Under the pieces are notes generated by a model that searched no databases, was not told the origin of the DNA, and saw only the letters and a program-made list of their open reading frames with translations. Below are positions 1 to 8,599 of a stretch of 64,000 bases of DNA, in pieces (within the stretch, counting starts at the first letter, position 1; every line of letters starts with the position of its first letter). A program made the position numbers and the translations under genes. The DNA comes from Levilactobacillus parabrevis ATCC 53295 (GTDB lineage: Bacteria > Bacillota > Bacilli > Lactobacillales > Lactobacillaceae), in the NCBI RefSeq assembly GCF_001434055.1, contig NZ_AZCZ01000002.1, forward strand, positions 3,472 through 67,471, read 5' to 3'.

Positions 1-128
1 AATCAGAGTGTGAAAGAGGGCGATAGGTCCTGAGCATTAACGTAGATAAGCTCCCGCTTGGCGGAGCCGAGCCGGTGCTTATCTGGGTTAAGCGCAGGGA
101 CCTGCCCGACTGAACACGTTTCGGAGGC
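1..128 (+). repeat. Family R structured repeat, copy 1
   Basis: This is a hairpin-forming intergenic repeat. An outer stem pairs AGGTCC (near 25) with GGACCT (near 105). An inner stem pairs AGATAAGC with GCTTATCT, and the apical hairpin pairs GCTTGGC with GCCGAGC. The core words GAGCATTAACG, GGGTTAAGCGCAG and CACGTTTC recur at 11641-12150 and 45905-46163. Stem sequences differ between copies but stay complementary. The left edge may extend beyond the window. Confidence 0.7.
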
Positions 129-161
129 CGCAAGTTTTCGGACATCTTGGCGAGAGCCAAT

Positions 162-263
162 TCAATGCTCCAAACTAGAGTGATCACTAGTAGTTACACC
201 AAAATAGTCAGTAATCTCAGTAGTCCCGGTCAACAGGTTTTCAATCCGCAAAGTCAAATCCAT
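162..263 (-). other. Possible small ORF or gene remnant (33 codons)
   Basis: An open frame on the minus strand starts at ATG 263 and stops at 162. It also stays open upstream for about 12 codons before a stop. The only Shine-Dalgarno-like sequence (GGGAG) is about 14 nt from the ATG, which is too far. The peptide has a protein-like composition but no recognisable domain. It may be the 3' remnant of a decayed gene or chance. The rest of 128-412 shows nothing supportable. Confidence 0.2.
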
Positions 264-409
264 GCTGTACGTGTCAACTCCCGCTAACGGAGAACATCCC
301 TACACTTACTACTAATGTAAAAATCCCCAAATGAGTCGCACAAATCCGCCAAATCCAATAAAATCTTAAACATTCCCAATAGTCTCAACCAGCTTACACA
401 TCTCTAGGC

Positions 410-456
410 AAAAAACATCGCGTAACCCCGGCCGCATCCGGAGTTACGCGATGTTT
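410..456 (-). terminator. Intrinsic terminator of the 28-aa peptide gene
   Basis: A perfect 14-bp inverted repeat (AAACATCGCGTAAC / GTTACGCGATGTTT) has a 16-nt loop. On the minus strand it is followed by a run of T. It lies directly downstream of the small gene at 474-560. Confidence 0.85.
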
Positions 457-473
457 AACTTTATCAAACAATA

Positions 474-560
474 CTAACTTAAGTTGACTACTCCCCAAAT
501 CAATAAGATGGCCAACATCCCCGCAAGAATGATTAGGGCTAGTTTTTGTTGCCAGCGCAT
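474..560 (-). CDS. Small single-pass membrane peptide (28 aa)
   Basis: An ATG at 560 is preceded by AGGGGGGATTTG, a strong ribosome binding site. The frame encodes about 28 residues: a short basic N-terminus (MRWQQK) and then one hydrophobic helix of about 20 residues (roughly 7-26) rich in L, I, A and V. A Rho-independent terminator follows the stop, and a TATACT -10-like box lies upstream near 595-600. Ribosome binding site, helix and terminator together support a real gene despite its size. The function is unknown. Such peptides can be type I toxins or regulators of membrane proteins, but nothing here decides that. Confidence 0.6.
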   Translation of the reverse strand: MRWQQKLALIILAGMLAILLIWGVVNLS

Positions 561-678
561 CAAATCCCCCCTAGCCATATCAACTGACTACAGTATAGCT
601 GGATTCAATGATTAACAACCACAATCGTCCTTATCGTGGAAAAATTGACGTTTACGATTTTGACGATTTAAGGAAGGG

Positions 679-1569
679 TTACTTCCCTGAGAACACGCCG
701 AAATCGGCCGGTATAGGAGCCGTCACGGTCGTTAAAGGGCCATCCATGGCAAATGGCTGTGGGAAGGTCAAACGCCAACAGTGAAGCCGTAAGCGGTCCT
801 GACTGATGGCGGCGTACAGCGGGTCGCCAATCAAGGGATGTCCCGCGGCCGCCAGGTGGACGCGCAGCTGGTGCGTTCGGCCAGTTTCCAGCCAGAGTTT
901 GACCAGTGTGGCGTTGGCTTGGTGATCGACGGCTTCGTAGTGGGTTACGGCGGATTGGGCGTTCAGTCCGTTCACTTGGCGCTTGCGTTTATCCTGAGGA
1001 TCACGGCCGATGGGGTCGGTAAAGGTGCCACTCCCAGTGAGCTGACCGTGAACCCAGGCCAGATAGGTCCGTTGCACGCGCTTCTCAGCAATGTTACGGA
1101 CCATGATGGGAACCACGGCAGGCGTCTTGGTCATCATCAGCGCGCCAGTGGTCTCCTGGTCCAATCGACTCAGAATGTAAGGCCCCGGCTGATCATCGCC
1201 CAGGTAAGCGGCCACGTGATTCAGGGTGGTTCCGCGCTCACCGGGTTGATTGGGATGGGTCTTACTGCCGCGAGTCTTATTGATGATGAGCAGGTCGGTT
1301 GTCTCATAGAGAACCGCGACCGTCGCCGCACTATCTGGGTCTACATCGGGGAAAGGCTCGGCGAAGTCGGCCGGTAGAAAGGTCAGGTGAACGGTGTCGC
1401 CGGCTGTGACCAGTTGATTCATCGAGCGGTAGGCACCGTTCACCAGCACGCGTTGGCTGATTCGCAGGTCGTGAATCAAGTGTTTGGGAATCAGCCATGT
1501 GCTCAGGAGCTGTCGCAGGGGTAGTGGTGCTTGACTGCTGGGAATGGTGATGGTATAAGTCCAGTCCAT
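679..1569 (-). CDS. RluA/RluD-family RNA pseudouridine synthase
   Basis: This protein isomerises specific uridines in rRNA or tRNA to pseudouridine in the cytoplasm. From ATG 1569 it is 296 aa, a normal length for the family. The start was chosen because GGAAAGGAG lies 6 nt upstream; a longer frame reaching 1635 lacks a ribosome binding site. The catalytic motif SRLDQETTG is at about 134-142, with the presumed nucleophile Asp137; the usual His before RLD is Ser here. The C-terminal GRTHQLRVH block is also present. The first 75 residues look like the S4-like extension of RluD-type enzymes. The exact target base cannot be told from sequence. Confidence 0.88.
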   Translation of the reverse strand: MDWTYTITIPSSQAPLPLRQLLSTWLIPKHLIHDLRISQRVLVNGAYRSMNQLVTAGDTVHLTFLPADFAEPFPDVDPDSAATVAVLYETTDLLIINKTRGSKTHPNQPGERGTTLNHVAAYLGDDQPGPYILSRLDQETTGALMMTKTPAVVPIMVRNIAEKRVQRTYLAWVHGQLTGSGTFTDPIGRDPQDKRKRQVNGLNAQSAVTHYEAVDHQANATLVKLWLETGRTHQLRVHLAAAGHPLIGDPLYAAISQDRLRLHCWRLTFPQPFAMDGPLTTVTAPIPADFGVFSGK

Positions 1570-1625
1570 GGAAAGCTCCTTTCCAAAAAGTAGGGGTGAC
1601 TTGAAAATACAGCCTGACCAGACAA

Positions 1626-1656
1626 AATGACCCACCGCAAAAGCGGCGGGCCATTT
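1626..1656 (-). terminator. Terminator downstream of the universal stress protein gene
   Basis: A GC-rich hairpin (AATGACCCACCGC / GCGGCGGGCCATT with few mismatches, AAAA loop) is followed by T residues on the minus strand. It lies between the stress protein stop and the pseudouridine synthase start. Confidence 0.6.
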
Positions 1657-1667
1657 TAAGTTAGCTG

Positions 1668-2123
1668 TTATTTCGTAAGTTCTGGTTTGACAATCAGCAC
1701 GTCGCAGATAGCGGAACGGCTGACGTAGTTGGTAACTGAGCCGACCATTAACCGTTCAACGGCGGTCAGACCAGTTGAGCCGATCACGATTAATTCTGAA
1801 CCGTGGTCCGCAGGAAATTCCCGCGCAATAACTGGCTTAGGGTTTCCGAAACGCACGTGAATGCTGACATCGGGAACACCGGCGTTGATGGCCTGTTGCT
1901 TCAAGCTTTCCAGCCGGTCTTGAACGTCTTGTGAGAGCTTGTAAATGACATCGCCGCTCACAGCGCCACCATAAGTATCGCTGAATTGGTTAACTTCGAG
2001 GACGTTTAAGATATCAAGATGTGTTTGGTTACGTTTAGCGACTTCGATTGCTTTTTCTAAAACTGGTTGGGTTGCCTTAGAACCGTCAACGGGAACCAGA
2101 ATGTTCTTGTATTGTTGTAACAT
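1668..2123 (-). CDS. Universal stress protein, UspA family
   Basis: This is a cytoplasmic nucleotide-binding stress protein of 151 aa starting MLQQYKNILVPVDGS. The start at 2123 was preferred over an in-frame ATG at 2150 because GGGGTGG lies about 9 nt upstream and the family begins at this point. The C-terminal ATP-binding signature G-x2-G-x9-GS is seen as GSTGLTAVERLMVGS, so it belongs to the ATP-binding subclass. It appears monocistronic, with a TATAGTAT-type -10 near 2165. The physiological trigger cannot be inferred. Confidence 0.9.
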   Translation of the reverse strand: MLQQYKNILVPVDGSKATQPVLEKAIEVAKRNQTHLDILNVLEVNQFSDTYGGAVSGDVIYKLSQDVQDRLESLKQQAINAGVPDVSIHVRFGNPKPVIAREFPADHGSELIVIGSTGLTAVERLMVGSVTNYVSRSAICDVLIVKPELTK

Positions 2124-2198
2124 AAAGAATGCCACCCCTTCACGAGACATGTTGATACTTTACCTATACTATATCATTTATTGGCGAATGTGTAAGCA

Positions 2199-2247
2199 CT
2201 TAATTGCACGTCCCGCAGTTAAAGGACGTGAAAAAGCCGCAATTAAG
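2199..2247. terminator. Nested hairpin between CPBP and Usp genes
   Basis: An outer perfect repeat CTTAATTGC / GCAATTAAG encloses a second perfect repeat ACGTCC / GGACGT. It lies downstream of the CPBP gene and upstream of the usp promoter, so a terminator for the former is the simplest reading. There is no good T tract, so a regulatory role is possible. Confidence 0.45.
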
Positions 2248-2278
2248 GGGGTTGACGGATTGTAAAAAAATCTGCCGC

Positions 2279-3037
2279 TCACAATTGAAAATGCGTGGCG
2301 ATACTTTTTCGCTGATTTGGCCGTAATAGCCAGAAGACGGTAGCCAGTTCGGTGAGGAATTCGATGGTACTAAAACTGATAGTAAATAGGTTGGGTGCAG
2401 CCTGAACAACAGAGCCCGTTCCAGCTATGACGATGAAATCATTAGCAAAATGAAGGACAATCGGCCACCATAAGCTACCCGTCCGTAAGTAGATGGCTGC
2501 GTACAGGGCACCGAGGGCAAAGGTAAAGCCAACTTGATACAGCGTGGTGGGGAGATCTTGCCGGGCAAGATTCATCAGGTGAGAGAGCCCAAAGAGTAGG
2601 CTACTCCAGAAGACGGCGGGTAGGACGTTACCGAATTTGCTCAGGCGAAGGAAACTTTCCAGAATGTAACCACGAATGAGTGTTTCCTCGAAAAGAGCCA
2701 CGACGGGGGCAACGGCGAGGTCCGTCAGCGTGTGTTGTAGAGACAAGGGCCCCCTGAGCGAGACGGCAAGGGCTAAAAAAGCGAGGTAGAACAACGGCAG
2801 GAGGCTGACGCGTAACTGACGGGGAAAGGGTATCCGTGGTCGCCAGAAGAGAGGAGTGTCCAGCCAGAATTGAAGGAGGCCCGCCAATACGAGTAGTGAG
2901 AGGCCATCCTCCAGAACATTCTGGAGGTTCGTGTTGAGGTGGTAGGATACCAGGATTCGACGCATAAGCAACATGAAGCCTAGCATACCGATCCATACAA
3001 GGAGCGTGGTGAAAATTGACGCACGTTTTATCTTCAT
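2279..3037 (-). CDS. CPBP-family intramembrane metalloprotease
   Basis: This is a polytopic membrane protein of 252 aa in the CAAX-protease/Abi (CPBP, type II) family. The family's three motifs are visible: EETLIR (Glu117, Glu118, Arg122), FGLSH (His153) and HFAND (His196, Asp200), which form the metal-dependent active site. About seven hydrophobic segments surround them. Lactobacillus members are often linked to bacteriocin immunity or protein processing, but no bacteriocin gene is nearby. The gene starts 27 bp after the CDF transporter stop and is probably co-transcribed with it. Confidence 0.88.
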   Translation of the reverse strand: MKIKRASIFTTLLVWIGMLGFMLLMRRILVSYHLNTNLQNVLEDGLSLLVLAGLLQFWLDTPLFWRPRIPFPRQLRVSLLPLFYLAFLALAVSLRGPLSLQHTLTDLAVAPVVALFEETLIRGYILESFLRLSKFGNVLPAVFWSSLLFGLSHLMNLARQDLPTTLYQVGFTFALGALYAAIYLRTGSLWWPIVLHFANDFIVIAGTGSVVQAAPNLFTISFSTIEFLTELATVFWLLRPNQRKSIATHFQL

Positions 3038-3063
3038 CCGGGACAGCTTCTTTCGTTACAGAG

Positions 3064-4029
3064 TTAGACGCGGTCACGTGGTACGACCATCAGGGCCGTT
3101 GCGGCTACGTTGAAGCGGTGTTGCATGACACTGTCGATCTGGCGGGTCAGGTCGTAAATCGTAGCGGCCGTCATCTGCGGATCAACGGCGACAGTGACAC
3201 TGACCATGATGAGGTTACCGTCGTAGTAGGCTTTAAGGAAGACTACCGAGCGGACTCCTGGGAAGGCGGCAATCTGTTGGCGGTAGCGGTGTTCCAGCTG
3301 GGGATCAAAGTAATCGACGAGGTTTAGGCTGCTAGTCCGAAAGATTTTGATCCCGGTATAGAGAATGTAGCAGCCTAGAATCAGACTGGCCAGGCCATCG
3401 AGCCAGGTCGCCCGCAACCAAGCTACGCTAATGATGGTCAGAACGGTCACGGCGCTAGTCAACGCATCCGTCAGGGAGTCCCGCGCGGCCGCAGTCAGCG
3501 CGGTATTGGCGAGCACCTTAGCCCAGTGGCGGTTGGAGAGCCACAACCCGGTCAGAAGAAACCCGGAAATCAGGGCGCCAACGACAGCAACGCCTTGTTC
3601 CAGGTGATAGGTCGGCCGCTGAATCAGGACGAGCAGGGCCTTGTAGATGATATCGGCGGCGATGATCACCATAACCAGGCCGGCAATCAGCGTGTAGATC
3701 GTTTCAAAGCGAAAGCGGGATTGCTGGATGCGGGGCCCCAGGGTGGCCTGTTCCTCTTTGGAAATGGGCGCGCCCCAGAGGTCATCGTCCTTGGTTTTGG
3801 CGGCAATGTACAGCCCAGTCATGAGGAGACCCGTGGAAAAGATGCCGGAGAGGTTATTGAAGGCGTCGGCTTGGAGTACCTGTGAGTGGCCAACTTGTGC
3901 GCAGAAAAACTCCACGGTGAAGAGGCCGAGGTAAATGCTGACGTTTTCCCAGAGGTGATGGTGGGCGCGGCGTAAACGGTCAACGGCGGCGTGTTGAATT
4001 TGGTCCCAGTGGGGATTGGCAGTGGTCAT
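3064..4029 (-). CDS. Cation diffusion facilitator (CDF) family transporter
   Basis: This is a probable proton-coupled exporter of divalent metals such as Zn, Mn, Co or Fe across the cell membrane. It has 321 aa and about six membrane segments. The expected metal-site helices are present as QADAFNNLSG (about 53-62), where the usual H/D-xxx-D reads A-D-A-F-N-N, and AARDSLTDALTS (about 181-192). A cytoplasmic C-terminal domain of about 90 residues follows. The N-terminus is His-rich (HHH near 23-25). The Asn in place of Asp in the first site suggests a metal preference other than classic Zn. It is the first gene of a two-gene unit with the CPBP protease. Confidence 0.85.
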   Translation of the reverse strand: MTTANPHWDQIQHAAVDRLRRAHHHLWENVSIYLGLFTVEFFCAQVGHSQVLQADAFNNLSGIFSTGLLMTGLYIAAKTKDDDLWGAPISKEEQATLGPRIQQSRFRFETIYTLIAGLVMVIIAADIIYKALLVLIQRPTYHLEQGVAVVGALISGFLLTGLWLSNRHWAKVLANTALTAAARDSLTDALTSAVTVLTIISVAWLRATWLDGLASLILGCYILYTGIKIFRTSSLNLVDYFDPQLEHRYRQQIAAFPGVRSVVFLKAYYDGNLIMVSVTVAVDPQMTAATIYDLTRQIDSVMQHRFNVAATALMVVPRDRV

Positions 4030-4427
4030 GGTAACATCTCCCGTTTAGTTAAAAGTAGCCCTAGTATTGAGCCTAACGGGGGTTAGTGCCATTCTAACGA
4101 CTAGGTTGGGGAGGTAGGTTAACCGATGGCAGGTGCTATAACAAAATAAATATCGGGGTGGTGTTTCAGCGAAGGAATTTGGTGTCTGGTGGCTAGTGTC
4201 CCATGACCTTCAGCGTTATTAAAATGCTTATAAAGGCTGATGTGGCGGGGATTTAATGCTTGGTGTTTGTCAGGCATTCGCGTATAGTGGCGAATACAGA
4301 AACTGAAATGGAAGAGAGGGTAGTTGTGGCAGCAGGTATGGCGATTGTGATAGCTGAGGGGGGGAGTGTATCGGCATAGAGATGGCCTGTGTGGTGCTGT
4401 TGTCTTACTTAGGGTTAAAGCTAGCGT

Positions 4428-4619
4428 AGCCGGAGGAGGTCAGGGATGCAGTCAGCTGTGGCGACGGTGTTAGGCCGGGCGGTTGGTTCTCCCCGGTCTT
4501 ACAACATGGGATGACCTTGAAGACACGTGGGTTTTGCGTGGCTTCAAGGCAAGCCGGAAGCCCGTACTCTGGCTGAAGGCGGTCCCCACAGCAGACGGAA
4601 TCCCTGGCAGCCGCAGGCG
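4428..4619 (+). repeat. Family S structured repeat, copy 1
   Basis: This is an intergenic element of about 190 bp bounded by AGCCGGAGGAGG and GGCAGCCGCAGGCG. The ends can pair through CAGGG near the start and CCCTG near the end. An internal hairpin pairs CTTGAAG-ACACG with CGTG-GCTTCAAG, followed by a short AGCC/GGCT hairpin around GGAAGCCCG. Sister copies lie at 22492 and 42208, with changed but still paired stems. Between 4030 and 4427 nothing else is supportable. Confidence 0.7.
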
Positions 4620-4646
4620 AAAGGCTTTTAACCGTAAGGACAACAA

Positions 4647-4676
4647 AACCGCCGCCTCCCGAAGGAAGCGACGGTT
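4647..4676 (-). terminator. opp operon terminator
   Basis: A 13-bp stem (AACCGCCGCCTCC with GGAAGCGACGGTT, including G-T wobbles) has a 4-nt loop (TTCG on the minus strand). It lies about 25 bp downstream of the oppA stop. The T tract is short (TTTTGTTG). Confidence 0.7.
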
Positions 4677-4701
4677 CCAGTGAACCTAACGCTACATCAG
4701 C

Positions 4702-6528
4702 TTACTTCATGCTTGAAGAAGTTAATGACAGGTTAGTCCAGAAGTTGTTGTTAGCAGCGCCCATGTCAAAGCCCTTAACCCGCTTGTTGACAGGACCCCA
4801 GTTGTAACTGAAGGAACCTGGGGCAACGGCAGCTTGTTCGTTCATGTACTTCTGCCATTGCTTGAAGGCCTTAGCACGGTAAGCATCGTTCCAAGCCTTG
4901 CTGTTGTTCATGTTAGCCATCAATTGCGTATTCTTCTTGGATACGAAGTGACCCATGTTGTAGGTAGCGTCTTCACCGTACATTTGCGTAGGGGTAGGTT
5001 CGGATGATAAGCCCCAGGCAGCGGCGTAGACATCAACCTTGCTTTGCTTTGGTGATTGCAGAGTGGAGTAGAAACTGTTCATTTCCATCGTCTTACCACC
5101 GGTAAACTTAACGTTCAAGCCAACCTTGTGCCATTGTTGCAGGTAGTCTTGGTATTCAGCGGCTTGGGCGGAAGTTCCGGTCATGGCACCGAAGTAGATG
5201 GTTAACTTCTTGCCATTAGGATCAGTACGCCACTTGCTACCGTCGCGCTTCTTGTAGCCGGCGTCAGTCAGTAACTTGTTAGCCTTCTTGATGTTCAGAG
5301 GGTAACCCTTGGCTGAAGAATCCCAGTACTTGCCGAAAATTGGTGGAATCAAGGTGTTGGCACGCCAAGTAACCCCGTTCCCGAACTTCTTGCTGATAGC
5401 ATCGAGGTTCAAGGCGTACATCATAGCTTGACGCAAGCTCTTGTTGGCCATCTTGCTGTTCTTGTCCATGACGTTCTTTTGCGTCTTGGTGTCGTAGTGA
5501 CCGACGTTAAAGCCAAAGTAGTCGTATGCCAAGGCTGGTTGACCGACAATCTTGTAGTTCTTGACGTTCTTCAATTGCTTGTAGTCGGTTCCGTGCATGA
5601 CACTGTTAGGCACCGTGAAGTCGTACTTGTTGGATTGGATAGCCTTGTCGATGTTGTTGGAAGAAACCACGTTGATCGAGATGTGCTTGATTTGTGGTGT
5701 CTTGCCATAGTAGTACTTGTTAGGTGACCAAGTCGTGGATTCACCTTCGACCACCTTATCCAGCTTGTAAGGACCCGTGAAGAGGGGGTTCTTCCGAATT
5801 TGCTTGGATGAAGCTAACTTAGCAATTGGCACGTTCTTGATGTATTCATAAGGTTCAACAGAACTCCAGATAAATGAGTTACCAACGTACTTCATGGCAG
5901 GGGTAACCTTGGTTAAGTGAATAACGGCAGTCCGGCCCTTTTGACCGTCGGGGAAGGTGATCCCAGAGATGGTCTTGGCGTTACCAGTATGGTAGGCAGC
6001 CATCCCCTTGATGGCGTTGTAGTCAGCAGAATATTGTTGAGAAGTCGTGTTCTTGTTGGCAATAACTTCGTATGGATATTCAATATCCTTTGCGGTTACA
6101 GCGGAACCGTTTGACCACTTGGCATCTTTACGCAAAGTAATCGTAACGGTCTTAGCTTTCCGGTTGATGGTTTCGTTAGCTAACCCACCCTTGATAATCT
6201 TGAAGTTCTTGTCGGTATGGAACAGGCTGTTGGTGTTGCCGGGTTGGTCACCACCAGGTGAGAAGACGTCAGCATCTTCAGCGTTGGTCGACAGAACGGG
6301 ATCGGCAATCCCTTGGAATGGCGCGTCGTTTGGTTCGGCAAGCTTTAATGTACTGTTCTTTGTCGCAGTCTTGTCGGTTGCCTTGGTGTTCTTGTAGGCA
6401 GCCTTTAATTGAACGGAAGCACCACTGGTTCCGCTCTTAGAACTGGATGAACTTTTGCTGGAACATGCTGCGAGACTAACGGTTGCGAGGACCGCCATCG
6501 CAGACAATGCGAGCTTTTTCTTATCCAT
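4702..6528 (-). CDS. oppA: Oligopeptide ABC transporter, substrate-binding lipoprotein
   Basis: This is the extracellular lipid-anchored peptide receptor of the Opp system, which delivers oligopeptides to OppBC. It has 608 aa. The signal peptide MDKKKLALSAMAVL ends in lipobox SLAAC with Cys22 as the lipidated residue, followed by a Ser-rich linker. The remainder matches the family 5 solute-binding fold (SBP_bac_5), including the early TLRKDAKWSNG-type block. It is the last gene of the operon, 144 bp after oppC. The receptor is commonly made in excess of the permease, and the gap may hold processing signals. It starts at ATG 6528 after AGGGGGAAA. Confidence 0.93.
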   Translation of the reverse strand: MDKKKLALSAMAVLATVSLAACSSKSSSSSKSGTSGASVQLKAAYKNTKATDKTATKNSTLKLAEPNDAPFQGIADPVLSTNAEDADVFSPGGDQPGNTNSLFHTDKNFKIIKGGLANETINRKAKTVTITLRKDAKWSNGSAVTAKDIEYPYEVIANKNTTSQQYSADYNAIKGMAAYHTGNAKTISGITFPDGQKGRTAVIHLTKVTPAMKYVGNSFIWSSVEPYEYIKNVPIAKLASSKQIRKNPLFTGPYKLDKVVEGESTTWSPNKYYYGKTPQIKHISINVVSSNNIDKAIQSNKYDFTVPNSVMHGTDYKQLKNVKNYKIVGQPALAYDYFGFNVGHYDTKTQKNVMDKNSKMANKSLRQAMMYALNLDAISKKFGNGVTWRANTLIPPIFGKYWDSSAKGYPLNIKKANKLLTDAGYKKRDGSKWRTDPNGKKLTIYFGAMTGTSAQAAEYQDYLQQWHKVGLNVKFTGGKTMEMNSFYSTLQSPKQSKVDVYAAAWGLSSEPTPTQMYGEDATYNMGHFVSKKNTQLMANMNNSKAWNDAYRAKAFKQWQKYMNEQAAVAPGSFSYNWGPVNKRVKGFDMGAANNNFWTNLSLTSSSMK

Positions 6529-6672
6529 ACTATGTTTCCCCCTTGATTTTAAAAATCCTCTTATGAGACGGGCGGGTAATTCTCCTCAGGATCACTCGTC
6601 ATTACTACGCTAGGCTGAAAAGCTACTGTTTGAGTGGCCACCATCTCCTCAAATGGGTTATGACTTTTAAGA

Positions 6673-7623
6673 CTAGTTGACGGAACCTTGCCGTTGTGAG
6701 GAATCCGCAGCGCGACGCAGAACTTGGCCAACGTAACTAATTGATAAACAAAGAATAATGATTTCGAGTGCGGCCGGTAACCACGTCCACCAGTACTGCG
6801 TGATGTTGTTCGGGTCGTTGGCGTTGGCAATCATGGTCCCTAGGGAAGGCGTCTGACTTGGTAGCCCGAAGCCCAGGTAGGAAAGCCCAGTTTCAACCCC
6901 GATGTTCTCGGCGAAGGACAGGGTACAATCCACGATGATCAACGACGAAATGTTGGGCATGATTTCTCTAAAGATGATCTTCCAATGACTGGTCCCGGAA
7001 GCTTTAGAGGCGGCCACGTAATCCTTTTCCGACTCGGCTAAGGTCCGTGATCGAATCAGCCGTGATGTTCCTTCCCAGTAGAAGATGGAGAAGATGAACG
7101 TTAAGGTGACGGAGTTGTAGTGTGGGATGATGGTAACCAGAACAATGATCATCATGGTCATTGGTAACATCATCATGAAGTCGTAGATCCGTTGCATCCC
7201 CCAGTCGATGTAGCCGTTGAAGTACCCGGAAATCAGGCCCCAACAGATCCCGAAGGTGGATGAGATGACCGTCAAGCCAATGGCGATCCCAATTGAGTTC
7301 CGTGAACCGACAATCAATTGCTTAGCAACCGAACGGCCAGCGGAATCGGCACCGAGCCAGAAGTCTGCGGTAAAGGGTTGGTTGAAATAACCCATGATGT
7401 TGGTTTCCATCATTTTCGGGGTGTTGATGAACAAGGCCCCAATCATCACGAAGAGAATGAAACCGACGATAATAATGAGTGCTGCCATGGCGGGTTTGTC
7501 CGCCTTGAATTCACTCCAGATGATTTTAGCCGTCGAAGGGGTGGCTTCCGCCTGAGCCTCTTGAGTCAGCCGGGCTAAATCAGCTGCGGAAATGTCTGAG
7601 TGTTGTTCGAAATTTTCTGCCAT
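6673..7623 (-). CDS. oppC: Oligopeptide ABC transporter permease OppC
   Basis: This is one of the two membrane permeases forming the peptide channel. It has 316 aa: a cytoplasmic N-terminus of about 45 residues, one membrane helix (about 47-68), a loop and five further helices. The EAA-type cytoplasmic loop, which contacts the ATPases, is seen as the SEKDYVAASKASG block. A strong AAAGGAGG precedes ATG 7623. It lies 16 bp after oppB and is followed by oppA. Confidence 0.93.
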   Translation of the reverse strand: MAENFEQHSDISAADLARLTQEAQAEATPSTAKIIWSEFKADKPAMAALIIIVGFILFVMIGALFINTPKMMETNIMGYFNQPFTADFWLGADSAGRSVAKQLIVGSRNSIGIAIGLTVISSTFGICWGLISGYFNGYIDWGMQRIYDFMMMLPMTMMIIVLVTIIPHYNSVTLTFIFSIFYWEGTSRLIRSRTLAESEKDYVAASKASGTSHWKIIFREIMPNISSLIIVDCTLSFAENIGVETGLSYLGFGLPSQTPSLGTMIANANDPNNITQYWWTWLPAALEIIILCLSISYVGQVLRRAADSSQRQGSVN

Positions 7624-7639
7624 TCTGTTTTAGCCTCCT

Positions 7640-8599
7640 TTACTGGATTCGAATTCGTGGATCGACAATGCTGAGAATAATATCTGAAAGTAACGTCCCA
7701 ATCAGGTTCAAAATCCCGTAAATCAGGACCAGTGCGGTAATAACCGTGTAGTCCCGGAAGCTGATGGAATTCACAAAGAGTAAACCCATCCCGGGGTAAG
7801 AGAAGACCGTTTCGGTAAAGATCGATCCGTTTAACAAACCGGTGATCGAGTAACCAGCGAAAGCGGCGATTGGAAGCAAGGAGTTCCGGAAGATGTGGTG
7901 ACGGTAGATGTCCTTGCTTGGGACCCCCTTGGAACGCGCCGTCCGCACATAGTCGGAATGCTTGGAATCAATCACTTCGGAACGTAAGTACTGGACGATG
8001 TTGACGGTCCCGAACAAGGCTCCGAGAAGACCAGGTAATAGAATATGGTAGAAACGCGACCCGAAGGTATGTAGCCAACCGCTTGCGTCTGACGATATTG
8101 ATCCGGTCGTAGGGAACCAACCCAGAACGTAACCAAAGATCCAGATTCCGATAACTAAGATAACGAAGAAGGGAATACAGTAAGTGACGTAGGTGTAGAC
8201 CCGGATGATAGTATCGGGTAATTTACCTTCATGCCGACCGGCGTAGACACCCATTGGTAAAGCGAAAGCGTAGGTCAGGATCATGGTGAAGAGGGCCAAC
8301 CATAAGGTGTTGCCGGCCCGGCCACCGATCAGACGAGTAACGGGTTCCTGGTATTGGTAACTGTTCCCTAAGTCTCCGTGGAACAAGTGAACGACCCAGT
8401 TCCAATACTGTTGGTACCAAGGGTCGTACAACCCATTGATTTTCATTAAATGATGAATCTGTGCGGGGTCCGCCTTTGGGTTAATGGAGCCGGTAAACGG
8501 GTCACCGGGCATCGCCTTGGCCAAGAGGAAGACCAGAATACTTAGGATAATGACTTCCGGAATCATGATTAAGAAACGCCGTAGAATCGTTTTCCACAT
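7640..8599 (-). CDS. oppB: Oligopeptide ABC transporter permease OppB
   Basis: This is the second Opp permease subunit, 319 aa with six membrane helices. It begins MWKTILRRFLIMIPEV, the usual OppB/DppB N-terminal helix. The EAA loop is visible near YVRTARSKGVPSKDI. Its start overlaps the oppF stop by one base (TAATG), which implies translational coupling. Confidence 0.93.
   Translation of the reverse strand: MWKTILRRFLIMIPEVIILSILVFLLAKAMPGDPFTGSINPKADPAQIHHLMKINGLYDPWYQQYWNWVVHLFHGDLGNSYQYQEPVTRLIGGRAGNTLWLALFTMILTYAFALPMGVYAGRHEGKLPDTIIRVYTYVTYCIPFFVILVIGIWIFGYVLGWFPTTGSISSDASGWLHTFGSRFYHILLPGLLGALFGTVNIVQYLRSEVIDSKHSDYVRTARSKGVPSKDIYRHHIFRNSLLPIAAFAGYSITGLLNGSIFTETVFSYPGMGLLFVNSISFRDYTVITALVLIYGILNLIGTLLSDIILSIVDPRIRIQ

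Noticed and set aside
838-1377. Long plus-strand frame opposite the pseudouridine synthase
   Set aside because: It is a shadow of the conserved minus-strand gene; it has no ribosome binding site and no domain.
4483-4683. 66-codon plus-strand frame downstream of the CDF gene
   Set aside because: It runs through the family S hairpins and is not preserved in the other two copies, so it is a by-product of the repeat.
6561-6641. 27-codon frame between oppC and oppA on the minus strand
   Set aside because: The GAGGAG is immediately adjacent to the ATG (zero spacing), the frame is the tail of a chance frame overlapping oppC, and the product has no recognisable feature.
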